A stretch of DNA of 64,000 bases from Oxalicibacterium flavum. GTDB lineage: Bacteria > Pseudomonadota > Gammaproteobacteria > Burkholderiales > Burkholderiaceae_D. The translations under genes were made by a program, and so were the position numbers. A model generated the notes under the pieces. The model worked only from the letters and a program-made list of their open reading frames with translations, was not told the DNA's origin and did not search any database. The stretch is from NCBI RefSeq assembly GCF_014635065.1, contig NZ_BMCG01000002.1:186001-250000 (forward strand). Direction: 5' to 3'. Shown in pieces: positions 41,353 to 49,594 of the stretch (position 1 is the stretch's first letter; every line of letters starts with the position of its first letter).

Positions 41353-41386
41353 TCCTTCGGCGCCAGCCTCCCTGCCTGTTGCGGGC

Positions 41387-41824
41387 TCAGCGCTCGCGTG
41401 CTGCTTCGACCGCCAGCGCCGCCACCGTGTCGACTGCCAGGATCAGTTCGCGTTCGCCGTTGCACAACTCGGCCAGCGGCACCCATTCCGCCTTCGCGGC
41501 ATCGTCGGCCGCAACCGGTTCGCCGGAAATCCATCGACATGCGATGGCCGGCAGGATGAAATGGTGCGTCAGCGCGCCATCGTCATCGCGATGAAACGAA
41601 TCGAGCACCGTCAGAACTCCTTCCGCTTCGGCCGTGATCCCCGTTTCCTCGTGCAGTTCGCGCAGGGCCGCCTGTTCGATGGTTTCGCCGAATTCCATCT
41701 TCCCGCCGGGAAATCCCCACATGCCCGCATCGGGCGGCGTCTTGCGACAGACGAGCAGGATATGGTCGCCGCGCAGGACGACGGCAATGACGGCGGGAAC
41801 GGGAGTGCGCGGATCGGTGCTCAT
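41387..41824 (-). CDS. Nudix hydrolase
   Basis: A 145-residue protein with a complete Nudix box GGKMEFGETIEQAALRELHE ETG (metal-binding REx2EE), so it cleaves a nucleoside diphosphate-X bond. It resembles the CTP pyrophosphohydrolase/MutT-like group by AVVLRGDHILLVCRKTPPDA GMWGFPGG. The start is set at 41824 (MSTDPRTPVPAV); an ATG about 10 codons upstream is possible and no strong ribosome-binding site decides. It is convergent with bphP. The exact substrate is not determined. Confidence 0.85.
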   Translation of the reverse strand: MSTDPRTPVPAVIAVVLRGDHILLVCRKTPPDAGMWGFPGGKMEFGETIEQAALRELHEETGITAEAEGVLTVLDSFHRDDDGALTHHFILPAIACRWISGEPVAADDAAKAEWVPLAELCNGERELILAVDTVAALAVEAARER

Positions 41825-42255
41825 GAGTACGGTGGCAATTGCATGGCCGGCCATTGTAACCGCGCTCGCAGCGCATCGCGGCGGGGCACAGGTTGACGGA
41901 ATCCTGCCAGAGGCTATACTCAAGGCTTTCGTGTCTTCAAAAACCGTATCCGCAATGTTGTCGCTCCGTTTCCTGCCAGCCTGCGCCGGTCCCCTGATGG
42001 GACAGGACGACGCACGCCTGCAGGTTTCGCGCGCGGGCCGCATGCCGGCCGTTGCGCCTTTCGCGCACACCCCTTCCAGCACCAAGAGCCTCGCCTGCCT
42101 TTCTTTGGCTCGGTGAGCATCTTCGAGGGAAGCACTCTTCCCGCCTGCTCCCGAGCCTTCTCCCCGCCTTGATCGATCGCCGGCTGCCCTGAGCGCCGTT
42201 TTCTGAACTTGTCATTTGGCCGACGCATTGTTGCCCGGCCGGGAGTAATACCGCC
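41825..42255. other. 431-base intergenic region with a nested hairpin
   Basis: No convincing gene is seen. It holds promoters of the Nudix gene (minus) and of the Rnk-like gene (plus). A structured segment at 42107-42157 pairs GGCTCGG with CCGAGCC and encloses GGGAAG-CACT-CTTCCC (42127-42142). It lies about 100 bases upstream of the Rnk-like start, so it may be a leader structure or an upstream terminator, though no T-run follows. Confidence 0.4.
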
Positions 42256-42675
42256 ATGAAGGACCAACGTTACCTGTCGCAGGATGATGCCGCCATCCTC
42301 TATCGTCTTGCCGAACACCTGCTGCGCCTGGACGGCGCCGAAAGCGAAGCCGCCGACGAACTCAGCGACATCGTCGCCGGCGCCAGCCGCGTGCCGCCCG
42401 GCTCCAAGCGCAAGGACATCGTGCAGCTCGGCACCGTCGTCACGCTGTCGTTCTTTTCCACCGGACAGGAAAGCAGCGTCACGCTCGTGCATCCGTCGGA
42501 AGCCAATGCGGCAGCCGGACGCATTTCCGTGCTGACGCCGATCGGACTGGCGATCATCGGCCGCAAGATCAACGCCTGCGTCGAGGTCGATCTGCCGACC
42601 GGACGTCAGGAAAAGATCCGCATTGCCGACGTACGTGCGCCCGAGGCGGAAGCCGTGGCAACCGGCACTTCGTGA
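42256..42675 (+). CDS. Rnk-like GreA/GreB-family regulator
   Basis: A 139-residue protein. The C-terminal half is a GreA/GreB C-terminal (FKBP-like) domain: VQLGTVVTLSFF, SSVTLVHPSEANAAAGRISV and TPIGLAIIGRKINACVEVDL. The N-terminal half has a short helical hairpin instead of the full Gre coiled coil, which matches Rnk-type (nucleoside diphosphate kinase regulator) proteins. It likely binds RNA polymerase near the secondary channel without the Gre cleavage activity, as known for E. coli Rnk. A 44-residue membrane peptide is coupled to its stop. Confidence 0.85.
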   Translation: MKDQRYLSQDDAAILYRLAEHLLRLDGAESEAADELSDIVAGASRVPPGSKRKDIVQLGTVVTLSFFSTGQESSVTLVHPSEANAAAGRISVLTPIGLAIIGRKINACVEVDLPTGRQEKIRIADVRAPEAEAVATGTS

Positions 42676-42806
42676 AACACGAAGTCCTCAAGCGTTCGCG
42701 GCAACATGTACAACGCAACAGACGCCGAAGAAAATGGGTGGGCATTGCCGCGCTCATCGCCGCTACCGCAGCGCAAGCCGTGGTGTTCATTCTGGGAGAA
42801 GGATGA
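42672..42806 (+). CDS. 44-residue membrane peptide coupled to the Rnk-like gene
   Basis: A short frame starting GTG at 42672, whose GTG overlaps the Rnk-like stop as GTGA (42672-42675), so it would be translated by ribosomes ending the upstream gene. It has a strongly basic N-terminus (KRSRQHVQRNRRRRK) followed by one hydrophobic helix (WVGIAALIAATAAQAVVFIL) and ends GEG. Positive-inside orientation puts the basic part in the cytoplasm. The arrangement of overlap plus clean membrane helix makes a real gene likely. No family recognised. Confidence 0.6.
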   Translation: MKHEVLKRSRQHVQRNRRRRKWVGIAALIAATAAQAVVFILGEG

Positions 42807-42811
42807 TGACG

Positions 42812-42833
42812 GCACCGTCTTCAAGGACGGTGC
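42812..42833. terminator. Hairpin between converging genes
   Basis: GCACCGTC (42812-42819) and GACGGTGC (42826-42833) form an 8-bp stem with loop TTCAAG. It overlaps the response-regulator stop and follows the 44-residue peptide by 5 bases. It probably ends transcription in both directions, although T-runs are absent. Confidence 0.6.
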
Positions 42834-43735
42834 ACTGTCTCGTCCAGTTGCAGGCTGGTGGCCATGGCGGCCGCTGCCGAGCGCGTTTCGACGCCCAGCT
42901 TCTGGAACACGTGTTCGAGATGCTTGCTGACGGTACGCGGGCTCAGTTGCAGGATGTCGCCGATATCGCGGTTGGTCTTGCCCTTGGCGAGCCAGCACAG
43001 CACCTCGGTTTCGCGCGGCGTGAGCGACAGCCGCGCCAGGCCGTCGATATGCACCGGCGCATCGGGCACGGACACCAGCAGCATGATCTCGCCCCTGGCC
43101 GATACGGCGAGATGGCGCAGATCGAGGTCATTGCCCTTGCCCGGAATCCGCACGCTTTGCCCCGCTTCTGCGGGTAGCCATGCCGGCGGCAGTTCCCGCG
43201 CCGACAGATCGATACCCGCGTCATTCAGCAGGCGCGCCGCGCAGGAAGACTGCCAGATCAGGCGGCGACCATGCCCGAGCACCAGCAGCCCCGCCCCTTC
43301 CGCATCGATGACCTGCTCCACCGCGCGCAACGACTGCATGGTGGCAATATGCGTGCGCAGCCGCGCCAGCACCTCGACGGCCTGCACCGGCTTGACCACG
43401 TAATCGACACCGCCGGCGGCGAATCCTTCGAGCACATCGGAAGTCTCGCTGAGCCCCGTCATGAAGATCACCGGAATATGCCGCAAGGCCGGGTCCGCCT
43501 TCAGGCGCCGGCATGCCTCGAAACCGGACATGCCCGGCATGACCGCATCCATCAGGATCGCGTCCGGCACCACCTTCTGCAGACGCTGCAGGGCTGTCTG
43601 CCCATCGTCGGCAACCAGCACCGTGTAGCCCGCGTTTTCGAGCGTCTCGTGGATCATGCCGAGACTGCCGGGCACGTCATCAACCACCAGCACCACGGGG
43701 CCGGTGCGCCATGTGTCATTCGTCAGCGTGGACAC
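42821..43735 (-). CDS. LuxR-type two-component response regulator (amide circuit)
   Basis: A 304-residue regulator. The receiver domain (1-125) has the acidic pair VLVVDDVPGS, phosphoacceptor Asp63 in LMDAVMPGMSG and the Lys in YVVKPVQAVEV. A middle region (about 130-235) has PAS-like character. The C-terminus is a LuxR/NarL helix-turn-helix (LTPRETEVLCWLAKGKTNRD, then LSPRTVSKHLEHVFQKLGVE). The start is GTG at 43735, with GGAGGAG at the right distance. It overlaps the NCS1-kinase gene by 20 bases, so both proteins form a pair. It probably binds the 47208-47225 palindrome and turns on fmdA-fmdB-amiS. Confidence 0.9.
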   Translation of the reverse strand: MSTLTNDTWRTGPVVLVVDDVPGSLGMIHETLENAGYTVLVADDGQTALQRLQKVVPDAILMDAVMPGMSGFEACRRLKADPALRHIPVIFMTGLSETSDVLEGFAAGGVDYVVKPVQAVEVLARLRTHIATMQSLRAVEQVIDAEGAGLLVLGHGRRLIWQSSCAARLLNDAGIDLSARELPPAWLPAEAGQSVRIPGKGNDLDLRHLAVSARGEIMLLVSVPDAPVHIDGLARLSLTPRETEVLCWLAKGKTNRDIGDILQLSPRTVSKHLEHVFQKLGVETRSAAAAMATSLQLDETVHRP

Positions 43736-46700
43736 GTTGGTTCTCCTCCAGTGCATCTTCCAGCGCCGCCAGTTCGAAACGTTCCAGCAGCGATTCCGCC
43801 AGCCGGCACGATGCCAGTGCCGACGGCTCTTCTTCCGCGATGCGGCGCAAGGCGCGCTTGAGCCCGCCGACATGGCCGATGCGGCACAGGTGCAGCAGTT
43901 CGTGCACGTCGTCTTCCGCAAAGCGCAGCTCACGCAAGGCCACCTCGACTGGCAGCGCTCTCGCTTCTTCCCCATGGTGCCATTCGAGATTCAGTGCCTG
44001 TTTCAGCATCTGCAGCAATTCCGATTCGAGCACCGGCTTGGCGATGAAACCCTGGCAGCCGTAGCGGCGCAGCTTGCCGGCGTCGTTGCCGAACACGTCG
44101 GCCGACACCATGATGATGGGCGGCGTCGCGCCATGACACTGTCGCAGCAGTGCCGCGGTTTGCCAGCCATCCATGCCGTCCATGCCGATATCGAGCAGGA
44201 TCGCATCCGGCATGCTCTCGCCCAGCGCGTCGAGGCATTCCTGCCCGCTGGCCGCCTCGCGCACCTCGAATCCGAGCGGCAGCAGCATGCCGGCCAGCAT
44301 GTGACGCTGCACCGGCTGGTCGTCCACCACCAGCAGCATGCGGCGCGATCCGCGATAGGCCACCGGTTGCGGCGACGAGGCAGGCATCGAGGCATCCGCG
44401 CGTTCGAACGGCAGCGTGACGGTGAACGTGCTTCCCTCGCCCTGCGTGCTGGCGACGTCGATGGTGCCGCCCATCAGCCTGACCAGCTTCTTGGTGATCG
44501 CCAGCCCCAGGCCCGCGCCCGGCTCGCCGCGCAGCCGGCCGGTCGCGCCGCGTTCAAAAGGCTGGAAGATGCGTTCCCGATCCTGCGCGGCAATGCCGAT
44601 GCCGGTGTCGGCCACCGTGAAGCGGATCGCTTCCGAGGCAGCCGCCACCCGCAGCGTGACGACGCCGCGGTCCGTGAAGCGCACGGCATTGGTCAGCAGA
44701 TTGATCAGCACCTGCCGCATGCGCTTGCCGTCGGCGAGAATGTATTCGGGCAGGACATCGCGGCATTCGTAGCGCAGTTGCAGACGCTTGGCCTCGGCCT
44801 GCGGCCGTACCATGCTCAGCAGTTCGTCGATGAAGTCGCGCAGGCAGACCGCGCTCGGCTCCAGCCGCAGGCGGTCGGCTTCTATGCGCGCCAGATCGAG
44901 CAGTTCGTCAACGAGCCCGAGCAAGTGTTCACCGCTGCGTTGCATGGTCTGGATCGCCGCGCGCGAACCCGCGTCCCCGTGGTGCTGCTTGAGCAGGATC
45001 TGGGTATAGCCGAGGATGCTGTTCAGCGGCGAGCGCAGTTCATGCGACATGCCCGCCACATAACGGCTCTTGGCCTGGTTGGCTGCTTCCGCGGCTTCCT
45101 TGGCGCGATGCAGCGCCGCATCGGTACGCTGATGCGCCTCGATCTCGTGCAGCAGCAAGGCATTCTGGCGGTTCAGGTCTTCCTGCGCCAGGTGCCGCCC
45201 TTCGTTGCCGAGCACGATCCACCAGCCGGCGATCGCCACCAGCACCAGCAGCACGGCGCCGATGCGCAGGAACAGGCTGTCGATCAATGCCCGCCCTTCC
45301 GGCGCCAGCGGCACCGATATCTCGTGCATGTAGAGCATGCCGAGCGCAATGCAGCCGACCGCGCACAGGGCCGCGACCACCACCAGATAATTGCCGACGC
45401 GGCGGTTGACGAGGTGCGCGACCGAATCCGGCAGCAGCCGCGACAGGCCTTGCTGCAACTGCTCGGCCACGCGCGAATGCTTCTTGCACATGTCGTGGCA
45501 GCGCGATTCGAGCGTGCAGCACAGCGAGCAGATGGCCGCACCATAGGCCGGACAGCGCGCCATGTCTTCCGATTCGAAGGCATTGCTGCAGACGCTGCAC
45601 GACACCAGTTCGCCCGGTGCCGCGACGGGCGTCGGCGACCGTGCCAGATAGAAGCGCCCGCGCGTGCGCCAGGCCAGCAAGGGCGACACCACGCAGGCGG
45701 TGCCGAGGGTCAGAAAAGGCGAAAATGCCACCGCGATGGGGCCGCCCATGCCGGAAAAGGCCGTCATGCCGACGATGGAGGCGATCAGCAGCGTTGCCAG
45801 TCCGACCGGATTGACGTCGTACAGATGGGCACGCTTGAACTCGATGCCCTTGGGACTCAGGCCGAGCGGCTTGTTGATGACCAGATCGGCGAACAACGCG
45901 CCGACCCAGGCCACCGCCACGTTGCTGTAGAGCGCCAGCACGTTCTCGAGCGCGGCGAATACGCCGAGCTGCATCAGCAGCAGCGCCAGCAAGGCATTGA
46001 ACACCAGCCACACCACGCGCCCCGGATGGCTATGCGTGAGGCGCGCAAAGAAGTTCGACCACGCCAGCGAACCGGCATAGGCGTTGGTCAGGTTGATCTT
46101 GACCTGCGACACCAGCACGAACAGCAGCGTCGCCGCGAGTATCCAGGCCGGGCTGTCGAACAGGTAGGAAAAACCGAGCAGGTACATGCGCGTCGGTTCG
46201 ATCGCCTGCAGCGCCGGCACGCCATGCTCCATCACCAAGAATGCGAGGAAGGCGCCGCCCAGCATCTTCAGCGCGCCGGGCACGATCCAGCCGGGACCGG
46301 CCACCACCACCGCAGTCCACCAGCGCCACTTGTTGGCGGCCGTGCGCTCGGGCAGAAAGCGCAGGAAATCGACCTGCTCGCCGATCTGCGCGATCAGCGA
46401 GAACGCAACGGTTGCTGCCATGCCGAACATCAACGGATCGAAGCCGCTGCTGTGCGAAGTTGCACCGACCAGTTCGGTGAAGTCGCGATATGCCTGCGGC
46501 TGCTTCCACAGGATTGCCGCATAGGGCGCGATCAGCAGCAGGAGCCACAACGGCTGGCTCCACATCTGCAGGCGCGAGATCAGCGTCACGCCGCGCGCCA
46601 CCAGCGGCACGATGAACAGCGAACAAATGATGTACCAGACGCCGAGCGGCCACGGTATCCACATCTGCAGCGCCACCGCAAGGATCGCGGCCTCGAGCGC

Positions 46701-47087
46701 GAAGAAGATAATGGTGAAGGTGGCGTAGATCAGCGAACTCAGCGTCGATCCCATGTAGCCGAAGCCGGCGCCGCGCGTCAGCAGGTCCATGTCGATGCCG
46801 TAGCGCGCCGCGTAATAGCTGATCGGCAGTCCGGTAATGAAGGTGATGAGCGCGACGATCGCGATCGCCCATACGGCATTGGAAAAACCGTAGCTGATCG
46901 CGATGGCGCCGCCGATCGCTTCCAGCGCAAGAAAGGAGGCGGCGCCGAACGCGGTATTGCCGACGCGCCATTCCGACCATTTGCGAAAGCCGAGCGGCGC
47001 GTAGCGCAACGCATAGTCCTCCAGCGATTCGTTGGCGACCCAGCGGTTGTATTCGCGGCGAACGCGAAATATTTTTTGTTGCGCCAT
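43716..47087 (-). CDS. NCS1 permease fused to a hybrid sensor histidine kinase
   Basis: An 1123-residue fusion. Residues about 1-480 make a full NCS1 (purine/cytosine/allantoin-type) permease of about 12 TM segments, including AIGGAIAISYGFSN and NLTNAYAGSLAWSNFFARL. Residues about 495-535 hold a zinc-ribbon/RING-like Cys cluster (CSVC, RCPAYGAAICSLCC, CHDMC). Then two TM helices (about 570-620), a kinase with H-box AGMSHELRSPLNS (His near 680), N-box LINLLTNAVRF, G1 DTGIGIAAQDRE, a receiver with Asp near 963 (LLDIGMDGMDG), and a C-terminal helical domain. The 20-base overlap with the LuxR-type regulator and the divergent amidase genes suggest it senses amides or related nitrogen compounds through the permease. 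Confidence 0.9.
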   Translation of the reverse strand: MAQQKIFRVRREYNRWVANESLEDYALRYAPLGFRKWSEWRVGNTAFGAASFLALEAIGGAIAISYGFSNAVWAIAIVALITFITGLPISYYAARYGIDMDLLTRGAGFGYMGSTLSSLIYATFTIIFFALEAAILAVALQMWIPWPLGVWYIICSLFIVPLVARGVTLISRLQMWSQPLWLLLLIAPYAAILWKQPQAYRDFTELVGATSHSSGFDPLMFGMAATVAFSLIAQIGEQVDFLRFLPERTAANKWRWWTAVVVAGPGWIVPGALKMLGGAFLAFLVMEHGVPALQAIEPTRMYLLGFSYLFDSPAWILAATLLFVLVSQVKINLTNAYAGSLAWSNFFARLTHSHPGRVVWLVFNALLALLLMQLGVFAALENVLALYSNVAVAWVGALFADLVINKPLGLSPKGIEFKRAHLYDVNPVGLATLLIASIVGMTAFSGMGGPIAVAFSPFLTLGTACVVSPLLAWRTRGRFYLARSPTPVAAPGELVSCSVCSNAFESEDMARCPAYGAAICSLCCTLESRCHDMCKKHSRVAEQLQQGLSRLLPDSVAHLVNRRVGNYLVVVAALCAVGCIALGMLYMHEISVPLAPEGRALIDSLFLRIGAVLLVLVAIAGWWIVLGNEGRHLAQEDLNRQNALLLHEIEAHQRTDAALHRAKEAAEAANQAKSRYVAGMSHELRSPLNSILGYTQILLKQHHGDAGSRAAIQTMQRSGEHLLGLVDELLDLARIEADRLRLEPSAVCLRDFIDELLSMVRPQAEAKRLQLRYECRDVLPEYILADGKRMRQVLINLLTNAVRFTDRGVVTLRVAAASEAIRFTVADTGIGIAAQDRERIFQPFERGATGRLRGEPGAGLGLAITKKLVRLMGGTIDVASTQGEGSTFTVTLPFERADASMPASSPQPVAYRGSRRMLLVVDDQPVQRHMLAGMLLPLGFEVREAASGQECLDALGESMPDAILLDIGMDGMDGWQTAALLRQCHGATPPIIMVSADVFGNDAGKLRRYGCQGFIAKPVLESELLQMLKQALNLEWHHGEEARALPVEVALRELRFAEDDVHELLHLCRIGHVGGLKRALRRIAEEEPSALASCRLAESLLERFELAALEDALEENQRVHADE

Positions 47088-47207
47088 GGCTTGTCGAGGA
47101 GGAGGAACCGGGCCGGGCCGTCGTGCGGAACGGTGCGCTTCGATGTGCTTGCCTGCGAGGAAAAATTAACCGAATTGCCACTGCTTGGCAAGAAAGCGAC
47201 GCGCCAT

Positions 47208-47225
47208 ATACGTCAATTGACGTAT
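47208..47225. promoter_or_regulatory. Perfect 18-bp palindrome, candidate response-regulator operator
   Basis: ATACGTCAATTGACGTAT is identical to its reverse complement. It lies in the 274-base divergent region between the NCS1-kinase gene (starts 47087) and fmdA (starts 47362), 137 bases upstream of fmdA. TAC...GTA-type palindromes are common for NarL/LuxR-type regulators, so the regulator encoded at 42821-43735 is the obvious candidate. The position allows control of both directions. Confidence 0.75.
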
Positions 47226-47361
47226 GGAACATCCGCCGCGATCGGCACATGATTGTCGCCGGAGCAATCGATGTCGGACTTTCAGCGCACGGCACAGCGC
47301 ATCCGGAACGCGGATGCCATGCCGGCTCATCATCCACCCGCAACGCGAGGAGACAAGCATC

Positions 47362-48591
47362 ATGGCCGAAACACTCATCAAGGTCGATCTCGACCAACCC
47401 GCCACCAGCAACGAGAACGTCCACAACCGCTGGCATCCCGACATTCCGATGGCGACCTGGGTCAAGCCCGGCGACGACTTCATCCTCGAAACCTACGACT
47501 GGACCGGCGGCTACATCCAGAACAACGACAGCGCCGACGACGTGCGCGACGTCGATCTGACCACCGTGCACTACCTGAGCGGTCCGGTCGGCGTGGAAAC
47601 CGCCGAACCCGGCGACCTGCTGGTGGTCGACCTGCTCGACATCGGCGCCAAGGACGAATCGATGTGGGGCTTCAACGGCTTCTTCTCGAAGAAGAACGGC
47701 GGCGGCTTCCTGACCGATCACTTTCCCGAGGCGCAGAAGTCGATCTGGGACTTCAAGGGCATGTTCACCTCGTCGCGCCACGTGCCAGGCGTCGAATACG
47801 CGGGCCTGATCCATCCGGGACTGATCGGCTGCCTGCCCGACCACAAGCTGCTGGCCGAATGGAACAAGCGCGAGACCGGCCTGATCGCGACCGAACCGAA
47901 CCGCGTGCCGCCACTGGCCAATCCGCCCTTCGAAAAAACCGCGCACATGGGCAAGCTGCAAGGCGCCGCGCGCGACAAGGCAGCCGCCGAAGGCGCGCGT
48001 ACCGTGCCGCCGCGCGAACACGGCGGCAACTGCGACATCAAGGACCTGTCGCGCGGTTCGCGCATCTTCTTCCCGGTGTATGTAAAAGGCGCCGGGCTGT
48101 CGGTCGGTGACCTGCACTTCAGCCAGGGCGATGGCGAGATCACCTTCTGCGGCGCCATCGAGATGGCCGGCTGGGTGCACATGCGCGTGTCCGTCATCAA
48201 GGGCGGCATGGCGACCTACGGCATCAAGAACCCGATCTTCAAGCCGAGCCCGATCACGCCGCACTACAACGACTACCTGATCTTCGAAGGCATCTCGGTG
48301 GACGAGCAAGGCAAACAGCACTATCTGGACGTCAACGTCGCCTATCGCCAGGCCTGCCTGAACGCGATCGAGTACCTGAAGAAGTTCGGTTACAGCGGTG
48401 CGCAGGCGTATTCGATTCTCGGCACGGCACCGGTGCAGGGTCACATCAGCGGCGTGGTCGATATTCCGAACTCGTGCGCCACGCTGTGGCTGCCGACGCA
48501 GATCTTCGACTTCGACATCAATCCGAGCGCGGCCGGCCCGGTGGTGCAGAAGTTCAAGGGCATCGACATGCCGATCTCGCCGGACCGCTAG
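47362..48591 (+). CDS. fmdA: Formamidase
   Basis: A 409-residue amidase of the acetamidase/formamidase family. Typical parts: ETYDWTGGYIQNNDSADDVR, HPGLIGCLPDHKLLAEWNKR, PPREHGGNCDIKDLSRGSRI and LHFSQGDGEITFCGAIEMAG. The family hydrolyses short amides, mainly formamide, to ammonia and the acid. Length and layout match characterised FmdA. GAGGAG fixes the start at 47362. It is the first gene of fmdA-fmdB-amiS, divergent from the NCS1-kinase/regulator pair that probably regulates it. Cytoplasmic; no signal peptide. Confidence 0.95.
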   Translation: MAETLIKVDLDQPATSNENVHNRWHPDIPMATWVKPGDDFILETYDWTGGYIQNNDSADDVRDVDLTTVHYLSGPVGVETAEPGDLLVVDLLDIGAKDESMWGFNGFFSKKNGGGFLTDHFPEAQKSIWDFKGMFTSSRHVPGVEYAGLIHPGLIGCLPDHKLLAEWNKRETGLIATEPNRVPPLANPPFEKTAHMGKLQGAARDKAAAEGARTVPPREHGGNCDIKDLSRGSRIFFPVYVKGAGLSVGDLHFSQGDGEITFCGAIEMAGWVHMRVSVIKGGMATYGIKNPIFKPSPITPHYNDYLIFEGISVDEQGKQHYLDVNVAYRQACLNAIEYLKKFGYSGAQAYSILGTAPVQGHISGVVDIPNSCATLWLPTQIFDFDINPSAAGPVVQKFKGIDMPISPDR

Positions 48592-48601
48592 GAGAGCCAT
48601 C

Positions 48602-48946
48602 ATGCCTACCTACGACTATGCCTGCGACCAGTGCGGGCCGTTCGAGTCCTTGCGCAGCATGGCACAGCGCGATGCGCCGGCCGTCTGCCCGCAGTGCGGC
48701 ACGGCATGCGAGCGCGTGCTGATCGGCGCACCGCGACTGGCGGTGATGTCCGACCGGCAGCGCCTTGCCATGAGCACCAACGAACGCGCCTCGCACGAAC
48801 CCGTGAGTTCCAAGTCCTACGTGCCCAAGGCGCATCCGAGCGGTTGCAGTTGCTGTTCCGGCGGCGCAAAGGCGAAGGCGACAGCGGTGGCGCCCAACGG
48901 CAACAAGTCGTTTCCCGCCAAGCGACCGTGGATGATCAGCCACTGA
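48602..48946 (+). CDS. fmdB: FmdB-type zinc ribbon protein
   Basis: A 114-residue protein. The N-terminal MPTYDYACDQCGPFESLRSM with Cys8, Cys11, Cys29 and Cys32 (CPQC) forms the FmdB zinc ribbon. A second Cys cluster GCSCCSGG lies near residue 80. FmdB is a regulator or accessory protein of amide utilisation first found next to formamidase. It follows fmdA by 10 bases with a good GGAG site. Its exact action is not settled in the family. Confidence 0.92.
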   Translation: MPTYDYACDQCGPFESLRSMAQRDAPAVCPQCGTACERVLIGAPRLAVMSDRQRLAMSTNERASHEPVSSKSYVPKAHPSGCSCCSGGAKAKATAVAPNGNKSFPAKRPWMISH

Positions 48947-49054
48947 TTCGCTGCGGCAGACAGGCTGCTGACGCATGGGGCGCCGCCGGCCTGTCCCCTT
49001 TCGCTTCATGACGCCCGGCCTCGCGAATCATCGGACCGGGCACAAGGAGACATC

Positions 49055-49567
49055 ATGCTGCTGGGACTTTCATTGCTGTATGTGGGCGCCGTTCTTTTTC
49101 TCAACGGCCTGTGGCTGCTCGATCGCATCGGCGACCGCGAGATCTGGATCATCAACGTCTTCTCGGGTGGACTTACCCTGCTGATTGCGCTGTACATGGC
49201 ATTCAACGGCAATGCCGATGCCGCCTCGATCAAGGGCGCCGCCCTCACCCTGCTGTTCACCTTTACCTATTTCTGGGTGGCATTCAATCGCTTCAACGGT
49301 GCCGACGGCCGCGGCCTGGGCTGGTTCAGTCTGTTCGTGGCGATTACCGTGGTGCCGGTCGCGTTCGACACCTTGCGGCATGCGGGCAGTACCTGGGACG
49401 TCTGGTTCGGCCTGTCGTGGGCGGCATGGGCGGTGCTGTGGTTCATGTTCTTCCTGCTGCTGGCCATGCAGCGCAACATCGCGCGCCTGACCGGCGTGGT
49501 CACCGTGGTGATCGGTATCGCCACCGGCTGGCTACCCGGCTATCTACTGCTCGACGGCGTGCTGTAG
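49055..49567 (+). CDS. amiS: AmiS/UreI-family amide or urea channel
   Basis: A 170-residue, six-TM membrane protein with the family opening MLLGLSLLYVGAVLFLNGLW and the conserved INVFSGGLTLLIALYMAF and FTYFWVAFNRFNGADGRGLG. AmiS is the short-chain amide transporter of amidase operons; UreI is the H+-gated urea channel of Helicobacter. Position after fmdA-fmdB supports a formamide uptake role. A 108-base gap to fmdB contains no gene. Confidence 0.93.
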   Translation: MLLGLSLLYVGAVLFLNGLWLLDRIGDREIWIINVFSGGLTLLIALYMAFNGNADAASIKGAALTLLFTFTYFWVAFNRFNGADGRGLGWFSLFVAITVVPVAFDTLRHAGSTWDVWFGLSWAAWAVLWFMFFLLLAMQRNIARLTGVVTVVIGIATGWLPGYLLLDGVL

Positions 49568-49594
49568 GCGGATGCGATCGGCTGCAACTCGCCG

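Noticed and set aside
43656-47252. A 1198-codon plus-strand frame opposite the NCS1-kinase gene
   Set aside because: The minus-strand protein has clear permease, kinase and receiver motifs; the antisense frame is a GC-driven artefact.
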